The notes beneath the pieces were generated by a model. The model did no database searches and was not told the DNA's origin. It saw only the letters and a program-made list of their open reading frames with translations. From assembly GCA_903813345.2 (NCBI GenBank), contig CAIIXF020000003.1, positions 32,053,151 through 32,117,150 of the forward strand: a stretch of 64,000 nucleotides of DNA, written 5' to 3'. This DNA comes from Owenia fusiformis. Taxonomy: Eukaryota > Annelida > Polychaeta > Sabellida > Oweniidae. Each line of letters starts with the position of its first letter. Within the stretch, counting starts at the first letter, position 1. This document shows, piece after piece, positions 23,054 to 35,170 of this stretch. Made by a program: the position numbers and the translations under genes.

Positions 23054-25290
23054 AAATTATATTGTTATATTTCACTCACCTGCATAGCATTCTATATAGG
23101 CTACAGAGGCTCACCAAAACATCAAACGCAAATACAGTAACCTTAAAATGTTGAAATTTAGTGATTCTTTTCAAAAGAGTGCACCATGTTGTATAGTACA
23201 GGGAAAGAACATCAGAATGTCAAAGATAAAGCAAGTGAATGATTTTGGGTTAGAGCCGTTTTTCTGTTTTGAACATTTTACATTGAGTTCAGTAGGACCG
23301 ATCCCTAAAATTGATTTTTCTCTTAGTTACATCTTCCAAATTGAATATTGTTTTTAAAATTATCTTTATAATACGTTTCTTAACCAATAAAAAAAGGAAA
23401 ATCAAAAATGAATTTTTTATTTCTGTTATATTTCACTCCAACTGCATTAGCATTCTATAGGCTATAGAGGCTGAACCAACCCATCAAACGCAAACAACTG
23501 CAAAATGTTGAAATCATGGAATAATTTAGCGATTTTTTTCAAAAGAGTGCGCCATGTTGTATATTACAAGGAAAGAACATTAGAATGTCAAAAATAAAGC
23601 CAGCGAATAATTTTGGGTTAGAGCCGTTTTTTCTGTTTTGAACATTTCACATTGAGTTCAGTAGGACCGATCCCTAAAATTGATTTTCTCTAAGTTGCAT
23701 CTTCCAAATTGAATATTGTTTTTGAAACTATTTTTATAATACCTTTATTTACCAGGAAAAAGGAAAATCAAAGTTGAAAAATGATTTTTTTATTTTTGTT
23801 ATATTTCACTCCAGCTGCATTGGCATTCTATGGGCTACAGAGGCTCATCAAACCATCAAACGCAAATAACCGTAAAATGTTGAAATCATGGAATAATTTA
23901 GCGATTTTTTTCAAAAGAGTGCGCCATGTTGTATATTACAAGGAAAGAACATTAGAATGTCAAAAATAAAGCCAGCGAATAATTTTGGGTTAGAGCCGTT
24001 TTTTCTGTTTTGAACATTTCACATTGAGTTCAGTAGGACCGATCCCTAAAATTGATTTTCTCTAAGTTGCATCTTCCAAATTGAATATTGTTTTTGAAAC
24101 TATTTTTATAATACCTTTATTTACCAGGAAAAAGGAAAATCAAAGTTGAAAAATGATTTTTTTATTTTTGTTATATTTCACTCCAGCTGCATTGGCATTC
24201 TATGGGCTACAGAGGCTCATCAAACCATCAAACGCAAATAACCGTAAAATGTTGAAATCATGGAATAATTTAGCGATTTTTTTCAAAAGAGTGCGCCATG
24301 TTGTATATTACAAGGAAAGAACATTAGAATGTCAAAAATAAAGCCAGCGAATAATTTTGGGTTAGAGCCGTTTTTTCTGTTTTGAACATTTCACATTGAG
24401 TTCAGTAGGACCGATCCCTAAAATTGATTTTCTCTAAGTTGCATCTTCCAAATTGAATATTGTTTTTGAAACTATTTTTATAATACCTTTATTTACCAGG
24501 AAAAAGGAAAATCAAAGATGAAAAATGATTTTTTTATTTTTGTTATATTTCACTCCAGCTGCATTGGCATTCTATGGGCTACAGAGGCTCATCAAACCAT
24601 CAAACGCAAATAACCGTAAAATGTTGAAATCATGGAATAATTTAGCGATTTTTTTCAAAAGAGTGCGCCATGTTGTATATTACAAGGAAAGAACATTAGA
24701 ATGTCAAAAATAAAGCCAGCGAATGATTTTGGGTTAGAGCCGTTTTTTCAGTTTTGAGCATTTTACATTGAGTTCAGTAGGACCGATCCCTAAAATTGAT
24801 TTTCTCTAAGTTACATCTTCCAAATTGAATATTGATTTTGAAATTATCATTATAATACATTTCTTAACCAGGAAAAAGGAAAATCAAAGTTGAAAAATGA
24901 ATTTTTTATTTTTGTTATATTTCACTCCAACTGCATTAGCATTCTATAGGCTATAGTGGCTGAACCAACCCATCAAACGCAAACAACCGTAAAATGTTGA
25001 AATCATGGAATAATTTAGCGATTTTTTTTCAAAAGAGTGCGCCATGTTGTATATTACAAGGAAAGAACATTAGAATGTCAAAAATAAAGCCAGCGAATAA
25101 TTTTGGGTTAGAGCCGTTTTTTCAATTTTGAACATTTTATATCGAGTTCAGTAGGACCGATCCCTAACATTGATTTTCTCTCAGTTACATCTTCCAAATT
25201 GAATATTGTTTTTGAAATTATTTTCATAATACCTTTCTTTACCAGGAAAAAAAAAATTAAAGTTGAAGAATGTTTTTCTTTATTTTTGTT
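23054..25290. repeat. 372-bp tandem repeat, about six units
   Basis: Units repeat at 372-bp spacing, with equivalent ATGs at 23781, 24153 and 24525. The three central units are nearly identical over their full length and the flanking units are more diverged. Each unit contains cgcaaataaccgtaaaatg, gagtgcgccatgttgtat and cagtaggaccgatccctaaa. The 62-codon frame per unit is a by-product of the repeat. Homogenised centre units with divergent edges are typical of satellite arrays. Confidence 0.9.
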
Positions 25291-25673
25291 AACTTACTTA
25301 TGCTTGATGACATCACAATATTATATTATATCCTACCTCTAGTTATTTTTGAGACTATTGTTGCCTGGTTTAAATGAGTCAGCACAAACCATTGTTCATC
25401 TTTCTTGTTTTGTGTTGTGGTGTCCAAAACATGGAATTGCTCTTCTGGCTGAAATAACAGAAAAATCAACATATCTGTTTGAAAGGGTTTCGACCACTGG
25501 GTTATATTTTGACTGTAATGATACTTTTAAGTGCATACTCACAAATTATCATTAGACATATTATGTTATTATTATTACAAAATATACATAAAAAGCTAAG
25601 CTACATGCTATACACAATGACACCATGAGGCATATCAGCATTTACAATAGCAAAAAAACAATTTGACAATAAA
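25291..25673. other. Unassigned interval
   Basis: One 68-codon frame at 25349-25555 on the plus strand has no recognisable domain. Nothing else was seen. Confidence 0.35.
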
Positions 25674-25682
25674 CCTAATGAA

Positions 25683-27217
25683 GGCTTTGTATAAAAAACC
25701 TCCTACCCACGTACCCTCGTACCCACGTACGTGGGTCCTGACCCAGTCTTTAAAGAGTTAAATCTTTAACATTTTTTAAACATTATTCTATCTCAATGTA
25801 TGCTTAATTATGGATGAATTTATGTACCCATATGCCTTTATTTCTAGATCGGACATCTGTCTCGTCATAAAATAAAGCCGGCATTGCATAATGTTCATTT
25901 GAGCTATTTGAGTGTTGTTTTTGATATATCAAAGCGATTTTTTGTTGATCGGGCAGTCTTACAGTGTACAACCAATCTATTGCTTGGCGCAAATTCGACC
26001 AAGCGCATATATTTAGTATTTTTGTCAGTCATACTTTTAATAGTCCTATACCTTTTAATTTACCATAATGTATATAGAATTTTGTATAAATGAAGTGTAA
26101 TTATATCTATGACAATCTAAATAACGTTACAAAGATCGATGCGCAGATCCACGTTTTATTGAGTTTGAATCTCACGCGTCATGCACGTGTAGTTATTAGC
26201 CGCCTAAACTTCCCGGAAGAAGTCTGAATATTCACATTGGAAATTTGTTATACTCCTAGATTGCCTTTATATACGTTATATTAGACGATTATAATAGACG
26301 AATGCAACAAAATTAGGTAAATAACATGAATAATCTAATAACGACATATTTGAAAAGTAGAAGGATTCGCTATATTCGTTTTTAATCGCTTTTTGGCACA
26401 ATTTAAGGATAATTGTGCGCACTAGTTCAGTGAATCATTTAGATGGAATTAAAAGTTAGAGTTGCCAAACTTATGCAGGGGAGTGTAAATTTGGTTTTGT
26501 AAACTTCGACATTATTCATGGCCGTTTGATCCATAATTAGGTAATATGAAGAGTAGAGTTTTATTTTGACAATGATTTGATGTAAACTGGTTTGAATGAT
26601 AAAAGTTCAGCTTTGTAGTTTCTAGCTTTTTGCGCGTAAAACGTGAATACAATGGACAACATTACAACGACACCAAATCTTTGACTAACATACGTTAATA
26701 ACGTATAATATTCGTAAGAATGAATTCTAATAACATTTGAAATAAACATCTAATAAAATGTGGTGAATTTAATTGGTTGGAAACTCTAAGAAATATATTT
26801 TTAAAAAGATGTCAACTTTTGGACAAGGGTAAACTTCCCGGGACATTTACAATCTGCATGAGGTAACAGGAGGCACGGATTGCACTGAACGAAGGCTAGG
26901 AGATTGCTAATCAGCACTGATGTGTTATACAGGTAAGACTGCCCGATCAACAAAAAACATTTCGACATATCAAAAACATAAATCAAATAGCTCAAAAATA
27001 ATGAACATTTATGCACTCCGGCTTTATTTTATTTTACTAGAGAGATGTCAGACCTATGAATAAAGGCATATGGATGCATAAATTCATCTATAATTCAGGA
27101 TAAACTGAGATTGAATAATGTTTTATACATTTAAAAATTTAACTCTTTAAAGACTGGGTCAGGACCCACGTACGTGGGTACGAGGGTACGTGGGTAGGAG
27201 GTTTTTTATACAAAGCC
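25683..27217. mobile_element. Mutator-like foldback element with 9-bp target duplication
   Basis: The 1,535-bp element is bounded by CCTAATGAA at 25674-25682 and 27218-27226. The inverted ends start GGCTTTGTATAAAAAACC and the arms extend about 270-300 bp. They include the palindromic block cccacgtacgtggg and a gactgcccgatcaac segment. The centre (about 26000-26900) is unique, with no recognisable transposase. Long inverted ends plus a 9-bp duplication fit Mutator-like elements. Confidence 0.85.
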
Positions 27218-27226
27218 CCTAATGAA

Positions 27227-27649
27227 ATATTGATTAAATCTGTTCAATCAAATGAAATCCAGTATTAGAGCAATTTACATATGTACATAGATACTGATAA
27301 TTTCTTTTAGGTTATGCCTGGCATGTAGTGACAATAATTATTTGAACATAATATCAAACCTGATGATGATTCTAGTCTTGGGGAAAGCTTGGGTGAAGGC
27401 AAGCTTACACTTTCACACAGCCTTTTACTATTTCAGCATCATTTGGATCGGATTTTGTACAGCACTTTGATGGTGAGTTGTAATGCTGAAAGTGAATATT
27501 GAATGATTAGCTACAAGAATACTGTATTATTAAAAAAAAAAATGATGACTTAATTATTACAACGGTCATGTCAGGCCTAGAGAGATCATGAGATATCTTC
27601 TCAGCTGAATACTGAAGATGTAAAATTATACGTAAAGGCTAGAGTATGA
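27227..27649. other. Unassigned interval
   Basis: No gene or clear repeat is seen. A poly-A run lies at about 27532-27541. Confidence 0.35.
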
Positions 27650-27804
27650 AATTGTCGGCTCTCTAGCAAAAACATGTAGCAGCCACTTGCGTACCGACAA
27701 TTGTCGGTTCTCTATCTGGCACTACTAGGTGACAATAGAGTGCCGACAATTGTCGGTACCCCAGCAAATACCCCTTGACAGTCTCCAGTACCGACAATTG
27801 TCGG
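27650..27804. repeat. Array of the palindrome CCGACAATTGTCGG
   Basis: Perfect 14-bp palindromes occur at 27694-27707, 27743-27756 and 27791-27804, with a partial copy (AATTGTCGG) at 27650-27658. Spacing is 48-49 bp. Sequence between copies is only loosely similar, so the palindrome is the best-conserved part. Confidence 0.8.
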
Positions 27805-30244
27805 TCCTCGAGCCACTCCGAAAATTATAATGTACAATATTCTCATAGTACTGTTCATGGTTACTCGAGTCTCTAGCTTATGGAATATAGAGAAGGCTTT
27901 GGTCCTAAGTAAGTGCATGGGTTCAAAGTCTTGTACTTTTTATTGCTCAGTCTACATAAACATACACTTTTCCTAAGTACTGGACTTACTCTCTGACTTA
28001 CATGTACACTGGCTGCCTAGTCTATATCCAATATCAGACTAGAGGATATATAGTCTAACTGGCTAGGCCTACCAGGAACTGATATCTGGCTTTTGATAAA
28101 GAAAATCTGTGGGGTCCTGGGTCATCTTTGACAAGATAGTTGAATCTTCAGACTTGATGTAAACATCTCATATAAATGATATAACGATAAACACATACAA
28201 CAACTATTGGTTTTGTAATTAAAAAGACCAGTGTTTGGAATGCTGATAGAAAGTTGAGAGATTTTTATGTTCCGAAAGCAACATGGCGTCAGAAAAAAAA
28301 TCTAGAAAAAATACTTTTTTCTCTTAAAAATGTCACAAAAATACTTTTATTCTTACCTCATCAAGTAAAGTACAACTCCATTCATGCTCTAGTACTATTA
28401 TTTGACTTATATCAAGGTCTAATCGACCTATATTTCCCTATATTCCAAGCCCTACGCCGCCACCTGAAAAGGGACACCTGGAAAGGGGCACCTAGGTGTG
28501 GGACACCTAGGTGGTATTTAGTAACACCCAATTCTCGTTCTCGTACAAGTCTCGATTTGCACGAGACCAGCAATATTTCGATTTTCGAAAATCGATCTGT
28601 TTGTGGGAAAGTCAGTTTTAGAGCTGTAAGGTAGGATATTCAGCATTATTTTCAGTATGCATTTTTACATAATATCTCGGAAGATTGTGCAATTCCTTCA
28701 TATAGGTACCAGGTGTTTGAGTAATTTGTGAATATATTTAGGCTCTTCAGCTGTCAAAAATTCATTGATTTTTCAGTTTCGGTTTCGCTTTCTAAACTTT
28801 AAGTCTATAATCCAGACGTGGGTTCAGTGTAGCGGCTAAAATTATTTTGAGAATCTTGTCTTGACTATCATCTGACTTACAAGGAGCCCAAAATCTCATA
28901 TCTAAAATGCTCACCATAAATAAATGCCACCTGGATTTTCTATCATCCACAGGATCTTGTAGCACGTTTATGATGACTGATATGGGGCTGCCTGATATGG
29001 GGGTTTATAAAGAGAGAAGGATTATAACGCCGACAAATTTCGAAAATTGGAAGTAAAAAAAATATATGAATTATTGGTCAGAATTTTATAATTAGGGTCT
29101 CATTTTGAAAAAAAATCTTTCTTCTGTAAGATAAATGTCACTGCCTAACATTTAGATAAATTTAGATAAAAAAGTTTCTTTACTTTCTGATACCCATGCT
29201 AACGACCGTTAGGTGCTATACAACCAAAACTCACCTTTATAGCGATTTCTTTCGCCAATTAACTTGTCCTTTACTCGTAGAATCATTGACCCACTAGAGA
29301 TTTGTAGGGATGCTGCGCTTATGCTGTTCAGCCTGTAAAAATATGTTATTTTGCCGTTTTAAAATAGAATTATGAAAGGTCAGACGGGTCAAGTTTACTA
29401 CGTCATTATTTCAAGAGAATTGTCAAACACAGTCGTATTTTTAAAATTAGTATGCTTTTACACATTTTGGAACAATAATAGTACAATTGGAACAGCGTAT
29501 ACCATTGCGTATGTGTGTATTACAACTGGATCAAACCAGAGATCAATCGACGAAACATTGAGGGAGAAATCGATCGATAAGGTAAACTATGAAAAATATG
29601 TCTGTATAGGACTTCATGGTCTGATGCTAAGGTAACAGATAATACGAAAAAATCATATTTGCAGCGTGTCTACAAGAAATATACTGACATGTATGTTGCC
29701 GCTAAATAATTTTTCTTAAAAATGATACCCTTATTGTGGAATTCTGAACAATAGTTTTTTTTATTTTTTCATTTACAGAACCCGGAAGTAGTAAAGTGTT
29801 ATTCCCCTTATTACTTCTTATACTATAGGGCCTATCATAGTGCTCATCTCATATCATAGTGCTACATGTCTCTGTTATAGAGTGAATAATGCTGTCTAAA
29901 AGAGAGAATTTCTGAAAACCTGCAATTGCTTGGCAAGTTCATTAGTAAACAAGTGATCTGATTGGTCACTGCTGACCTCCCTGACCTCCACCAGTGACAA
30001 TCAGTTTCAGCTTGCCAGGCAATTGCAGATATCCATAGTTGTTGTTTTTAAAAAAAACAAAATAAAAATAAACTCTTACAAAACAGCAGTGTAAACCACA
30101 TCAGTGATAATACAAAGTGAAAAGTAGCACCAGAGACTATATAAGGTGGCATTAAAGCACCGCAAAACATTGGATATAAAAAAAAAAACAAGGTTTTATA
30201 TGCAGTATTATATGCAGTTTTTAGATAAAGATTTGAAAAAAACA
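27805..30244. other. Mostly unassigned, with two small repeat features
   Basis: 28489-28513 carries two CACCTAGGTG palindromes matching the 16746 cluster in reverse. 29918-30027 is a loose hairpin with arms ctgcaattgc(c/t)tggcaag. The 126-codon frame at 28254-28634 overlaps the repeat and is not a recognised gene. Confidence 0.45.
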
Positions 30245-30249
30245 ATGAT

Positions 30250-31250
30250 CACGGGGTACCATCGAATAATTTTGGCAACGTACCGGAGAACGACATTTTA
30301 CTAAGAAATGGCAATAATTTAGCACAATATATTTTTTAACTAGAGTTCTATTTTGATTTTGACAAAAGTAAGTACTCCATGCAATAACTATTTCATTCAT
30401 GAGTTTGTAGGAATTCTGTTGGAACCCAGTTCTGATCAAGTACGAATTTATTGAAATCGGCGCAGACGGACTTTACTCCGAAAGATGGTTTTTCGATTAT
30501 AACTTTTCACAACATTTAAGTATAGACTTTTGAAAAAAGTACAGAATAGTCCTTATACTTTTGAATAATTCTGTTATTTCTGATTCACACGACTCTGATT
30601 TGTTTAATTAAAAAAAAGTTTTAAAAATATAACTTAGGAACGTAACCGGAGCTGGGAACGTAACCGGAGCAGATCAGTTGAATTATTTAATCAAAAAAAT
30701 TAAAATATATGATTTAAAGCACATATACTAATTTAAAAACATACGGGATTGTTCGAATGCGTATTTATTAATATATATGCTTTAAATCATATATTTTATT
30801 TTTTTAAATTATATAATTCAACTGATCTGCTCCGGTTACGTTCCCAGCTCCGGTTACGTTCCTAAGTAATATTTTTAAAACTTTTTTTTTAATTAAACAA
30901 ATCAGAGTCGTGTGAATCAGAAATAACAGAATTATTCAATAGTATAAGGACTATTCTGTACTTTTTTCAAAAGTCTATACTTAAATGTTGTAAAAAGTTA
31001 TAATCGAAAAACCATCTTTCGGAGTAAAGCCTGACTGCGCCGATTTCAATAACTTCGTACTTGATCAGAACTGGGTTCCAACAGAATTCCTACAAACTCA
31101 TGAATGAAATAGCCATTGCATGGAATGCTTACTTTTGTCAAAATCAAAGTAGAACTCTAGTTAAAAAATATATTGTGCTAAATTATTGCCATTTCTTAGT
31201 AAAATGTCGTTCTCCGGTACGTTGCCAAAATTATTCGATGGTACCCCGTG
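30250..31250. mobile_element. 1.0-kb palindrome, CACGGG family copy 2
   Basis: Arms of about 480 bp are near-perfect reverse complements. The ends are CACGGGGTACCATCG and CGATGGTACCCCGTG, flanked by ATGAT (30245-30249, 31251-31255). As in copy 1, one motif lies near the end (caacgtaccggagaac) and a doubled version lies nearer the centre (gaacgtaaccggagc). The arms align in outline with copy 1, including the gcgc...tttttc-attataactttt block, but have diverged strongly. No coding capacity was seen. Confidence 0.85.
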
Positions 31251-31255
31251 ATGAT

Positions 31256-32414
31256 ATAAGTTTGAAAAACACTTTGAAGAAGATTTTGGAGAGATTTGGG
31301 AATACAATTTGATACCAGTAAGGAGAACTAGTGCCAAGACTAAAAAAATTTGAAAAATTTTCAATCTTACTTGTGGACCTGTCTCTTCTATATACAGCTT
31401 ACTATTACTTTTTCCTTGGCCTATGGTTCCTACAACATTGGAGAAAATACTACGTACTGTATTGCACACTTGAAATACCTACCTCGTTACATTCCTGAGT
31501 ATTTAAGGATTATTTTACTAATTCAATTGAATTACCAATTGTATACAGTGTAGGTACAGTATGTGTAATCGGCAGAACCATGGGCTTTCAATTTCTAGTA
31601 GAAAACCCATGGCAGAACGAAGAGGTTTTCGTGTTACATCGGGAATATCTCAGCACTTTTCAAGATGTTGGAAGGTGAATCCCCTTAACTAGATGGAGGA
31701 ATTTTGCGATTAAAAATGAAATTTTCCTCTTTCTGCCGATTAACCATACGATTGTAGATTTAACTGCATAAAAATTCAAAAAGAATTCTAATATTCAGTT
31801 ATTTAGTTTAATGTAGTCAAATCCATAATTGTAAGGGTTAATCGGCAGAACCAGGATGCATGTATTATTCTCCCATGTTGTAGAAACACTGCCTGAACAA
31901 TCATTGGTGTGCAATGGAATTGGATAAATCGAATCGGATAAGTGAATACCTACAGGTCAGGTGGTATTGGTTTGCCTATATACAGGGACTGTACTATCAA
32001 CTTTACTCAGGGTACAATGGGGCATTGTCCTTCAGGGTGGTGGTGTAATGATGCTCATTATAAGTTGCTACTTCAGTCTCAGCTGTACATGTATCAACAA
32101 ATTTGAAAGTAATTGTTTATAACTTGGCCTGCAATCCACTTCCTTTAGTGCTAGAGAGATTCATGTACTCTCTGGTGTTCAAACATTATTACCATAGTTT
32201 TTTGTGAAGTCCACTCATTTGATTATGATTTGGTAGTTTCGGGCATGTATAACTAACAAAAAATGTAACGACCCAAGGATGCTCATCTGGAGAGCTGTAA
32301 TGTAACAAGCCAGATACTGGACATGAAAGAGAATGTGCTAAGTCTTATCTGAGGACACTTGTCTGTAGCTTAACAAGCCAGATACTGGACATGAAAGGGA
32401 GAAAATGCCCTGCT
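31256..32414. other. Unassigned interval with taatcggcagaacca motif
   Basis: aatcggcagaacca occurs at about 31568 and 31840, with the complement tgccgattaacc at about 31735. No gene is recognised. Confidence 0.4.
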
Positions 32415-32560
32415 TTTGTTTCAAGCCCAGGACCTTCTTCTCTAAAGTCTTGCGCTCCACCTTTGAGCTACAGTACAGATCACTGGTGACATTTCACCTC
32501 ACCATCGAAAGTTGCATGGAACGACGCATCGATCAGTCCACCATTGAGCTATAATGGCTA
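32415..32560 (-). repeat. tRNA-like SINE fragment
   Basis: On the minus strand, TAGCTCAATGGTGG (near 32550) and TAGCTCAAAGGTGG (near 32470) resemble tRNA A boxes. The second is followed by GGTCCTGGGCTTGAAAC, a loose B-box/T-arm. It does not fold into a complete cloverleaf by eye, so I call it a degraded tRNA-derived repeat and not a tRNA gene. Confidence 0.35.
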
Positions 32561-34165
32561 GCCACTACAGCTGAAGCTGTTACAGTAGCAATAACTTGTT
32601 ATTGAGGATCATTACAATAGCAAACCTCAATAAATTCCTGAGTATTTTAAGATTATTTTTTGTTGTAGTTAAAACCCAAAAAGACATGAGACATGGTTCA
32701 TTGGTTGTTTTTAAGAGAAGATTTTATTGCGTGTCTATTGAAGGTAGTGGTAGTAGGGAATCCCCTGTTATAATAACTGACTATATCTAGCGCTTGGATT
32801 AATATACTGTACCAATTGATGGAGGAATTTGGGGAAGGTTGAAATATTGAGTTACATGTAGATTCAGGCCCGATTTCTCCCAAACTGGGTCCAACCACCA
32901 CTAGGTAGATATCTTTCAAAAATCAAGTTTTTATGGTTATCATAACCATATAGTTACCATGGCAATCAGGAAAATGGAGATTAAAATGAGATCTGAGCAA
33001 AAAGTTCCAAACTAAAAATTATTTTAGATATTTCGAGACAAACACTTTTTGAAGTTTGATATCATCCTAGACTAACAAATATCAAAATAAAGGTGTAGAC
33101 AATCACTGAAGATTTGGTGTGACCAAAGTAATTAGCACTCATTTTCACTTTAGTATAGGCTGCATTTTTGAATTGCCCGCGGGCTAGTGCAATTGCATAA
33201 TATTATATAATAAGTATTCCCCCTAGGTATCACGAAAAAGAACAAATAGCCCATGTATTGCAAATTACATCCAAGCATACTTAAACCGCTAATTACGCTG
33301 TGGCAACCTTGTCCGCTGCTCGTGTGTGTCAATTGCGCCTGCTTGTTGCTAGTGCACCACAGGAGTTCGATTGCAATAAAATATATATATATTAAAATAT
33401 TACGCAGCACGGCGGGCATACAAAAATATAGTCTAAATCACCTATTATTGCCCAAATGGCAACTTCACAAGATCTTTGTAAAAACGTAAAATCACAGAGA
33501 TTGAGGTAAACCTGCTTTCAAGGTCAACAGTCTTTTTCTGCCAGAACTGATCTTTGAGAGGTTCTTGTTTTAAAGTGGAGAAATCATGACATTTTGATAA
33601 TTTGTAGATATATTTGTAATGGTAAAGTCACTTGCTAAAATTCAGCATATAGAACTCTATTATTACTAATATACAGTACATACCTGCTGAATTTATCATT
33701 CTAAAGTATCCATAGCAACCTACAGACACATCAATGATTTACATTAGCATTTATTCCAGTTCATGAGCATTGCCCATACATATCATAGAGTTTGCTTATT
33801 GGAAATTTGGTTTTTAAAACATTTTTTTTAAAATTAACTTTACTATACTTATTGCTTAAATTAAGTACTTGTATTTTAGAATGAACCATTGTCTTTAAAT
33901 TTGGTTTTTTAAAAATTGTAAATCAAAATTTATTTAAAAATAATTCAGGTTAATTGAAACAACTGTGGTACCTCTTGAAATGTTCTTTAATCAGATTTGT
34001 TTAGTATAGATACATGTATTGCTTTGCCATTTTTAAGATCAAGAAGTGTAAGTCTTTGGTTAATTCTAAAATATAAACAAATCTGATTTATGAACATTTA
34101 AAGAGATACTGTCTGTATTTATATAACTAGTGTTTCATCTAAATTATTTGAACAGATCTTATTGA
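32561..34165. other. Unassigned AT-rich interval
   Basis: Short frames on both strands (32596-32790, 33150-33419, 33253-33489) overlap one another and have no recognisable domain. No clear repeat boundary was found. Confidence 0.35.
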
Positions 34166-35170
34166 TATATATTTAAAGTGGCACTACTATCTGTATTATT
34201 TCAATTTGATAGATATAATTAATATATATTTAGAATGGCGGTTACTATCCATATTATTTCATCCAAATCAATTTTAATAAATGTAAGATATATTTAACGT
34301 GGCAGTACTATATGTATTATTTCATCCAAAACAAGTTTAATAAATATATATTTAAAGTGGCAGTACTATCTGTATTATTTCAATTTGATGGATATAATTA
34401 ATTTATATTTAGAATGGCGGTTACTATCCATATTATTTCATCCAAATCAATTTTGATAAATGTAAGATATATTTAACGTGGCAGTACTATATGTATTATT
34501 TCATCCAAAACAAGTTTAATAAATATATATTTAAAGGCCGAGTTCCGGGAAATATTAACACAATTGAACATGTTGAACAACTAATATACATACTTTTTGT
34601 GGCTTGGTTGAATGGCTATTAATCCCAAGTTCGGATGTGCCTCATCAAGAAGACGATAGAAAGACAAAGATTATGTCAAGCCGGGTTTATAATTTTTGTG
34701 CAAATTTTCTTCTTGGATCGAAAAATTTCATTTTAATTCGATTAACTTACGATAGGTGGCAAAAGGTCTAAAGGTAGGTCACGTGACACAAAACAACGAA
34801 TCATATGACACGAAACAATGATTCATTCGCCAGATGGCGCAGTTAAATGAGGTCAATTTTACGACAAACGAAAACCGTTTAGCTCAGCTTCAATTTTGCT
34901 CTCGCAGTCGAACGAAACTGACACTTCTTTCGTTGATATCTAGGTGAGTGATTTTTTTCAGGCTCCGGTATTTTGACAAAAGTAAGTTCACGTCGTAGCC
35001 ATTCTTAGGGGCAGGTTTGAGGCACCAACGATTTATTTTGAAGATTTTCTAAGGAATTATTCCCGATTTCCAGTATTGTCCCTTTAATGTGGCAGTACTA
35101 TCTGCATTATTTCATCCAAAATAATGTTAATAAATATAATTAAGGACTATTTAAAGTGACATAACTATTC
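34166..35170. repeat. Tandem repeat, 181-bp unit made of about 60-bp subunits, interrupted
   Basis: Units at about 34166-34345 and 34346-34526 each contain three subunits of the form (tt)taa(a/c)gtggcagtactatctgtattatttcatcc. After an insertion the array resumes at 35084 with tgtggcagtactatctgc and decays by about 35170. Confidence 0.8.
34535..35083. mobile_element. 549-bp TTAA insertion splitting the tandem array
   Basis: TTAA lies at 34531-34534 and 35084-35087. Removing the insert leaves atatTTAAtgtggcag, which matches uninterrupted subunits of the array. The ends begin AGGCCGAG and finish TTGTCCCT, so inverted ends are short and imperfect. The insert is richer in CpG than its surroundings. 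It contains CACGTGAC at about 34789 and a splice-donor-like CTAG/GTGAGT near 34942. Confidence 0.7.

Noticed and set aside
23781-24713. Three identical 62-codon frames
   Set aside because: They recur at exactly 372-bp intervals because the DNA is a tandem repeat, and the peptide has no recognisable domain.
23054-25290. CRISPR-like array
   Set aside because: Whole 372-bp units repeat with no short repeat/unique spacer alternation, and the DNA is eukaryotic.
28254-28634. 126-codon plus-strand frame
   Set aside because: It overlaps the CACCTAGGTG repeat, whose opposite-strand copy near 16777 gives a similar peptide, and no domain is present.
32415-32560. Functional tRNA gene
   Set aside because: Only A-box and loose B-box similarity is present, and no complete cloverleaf could be drawn.
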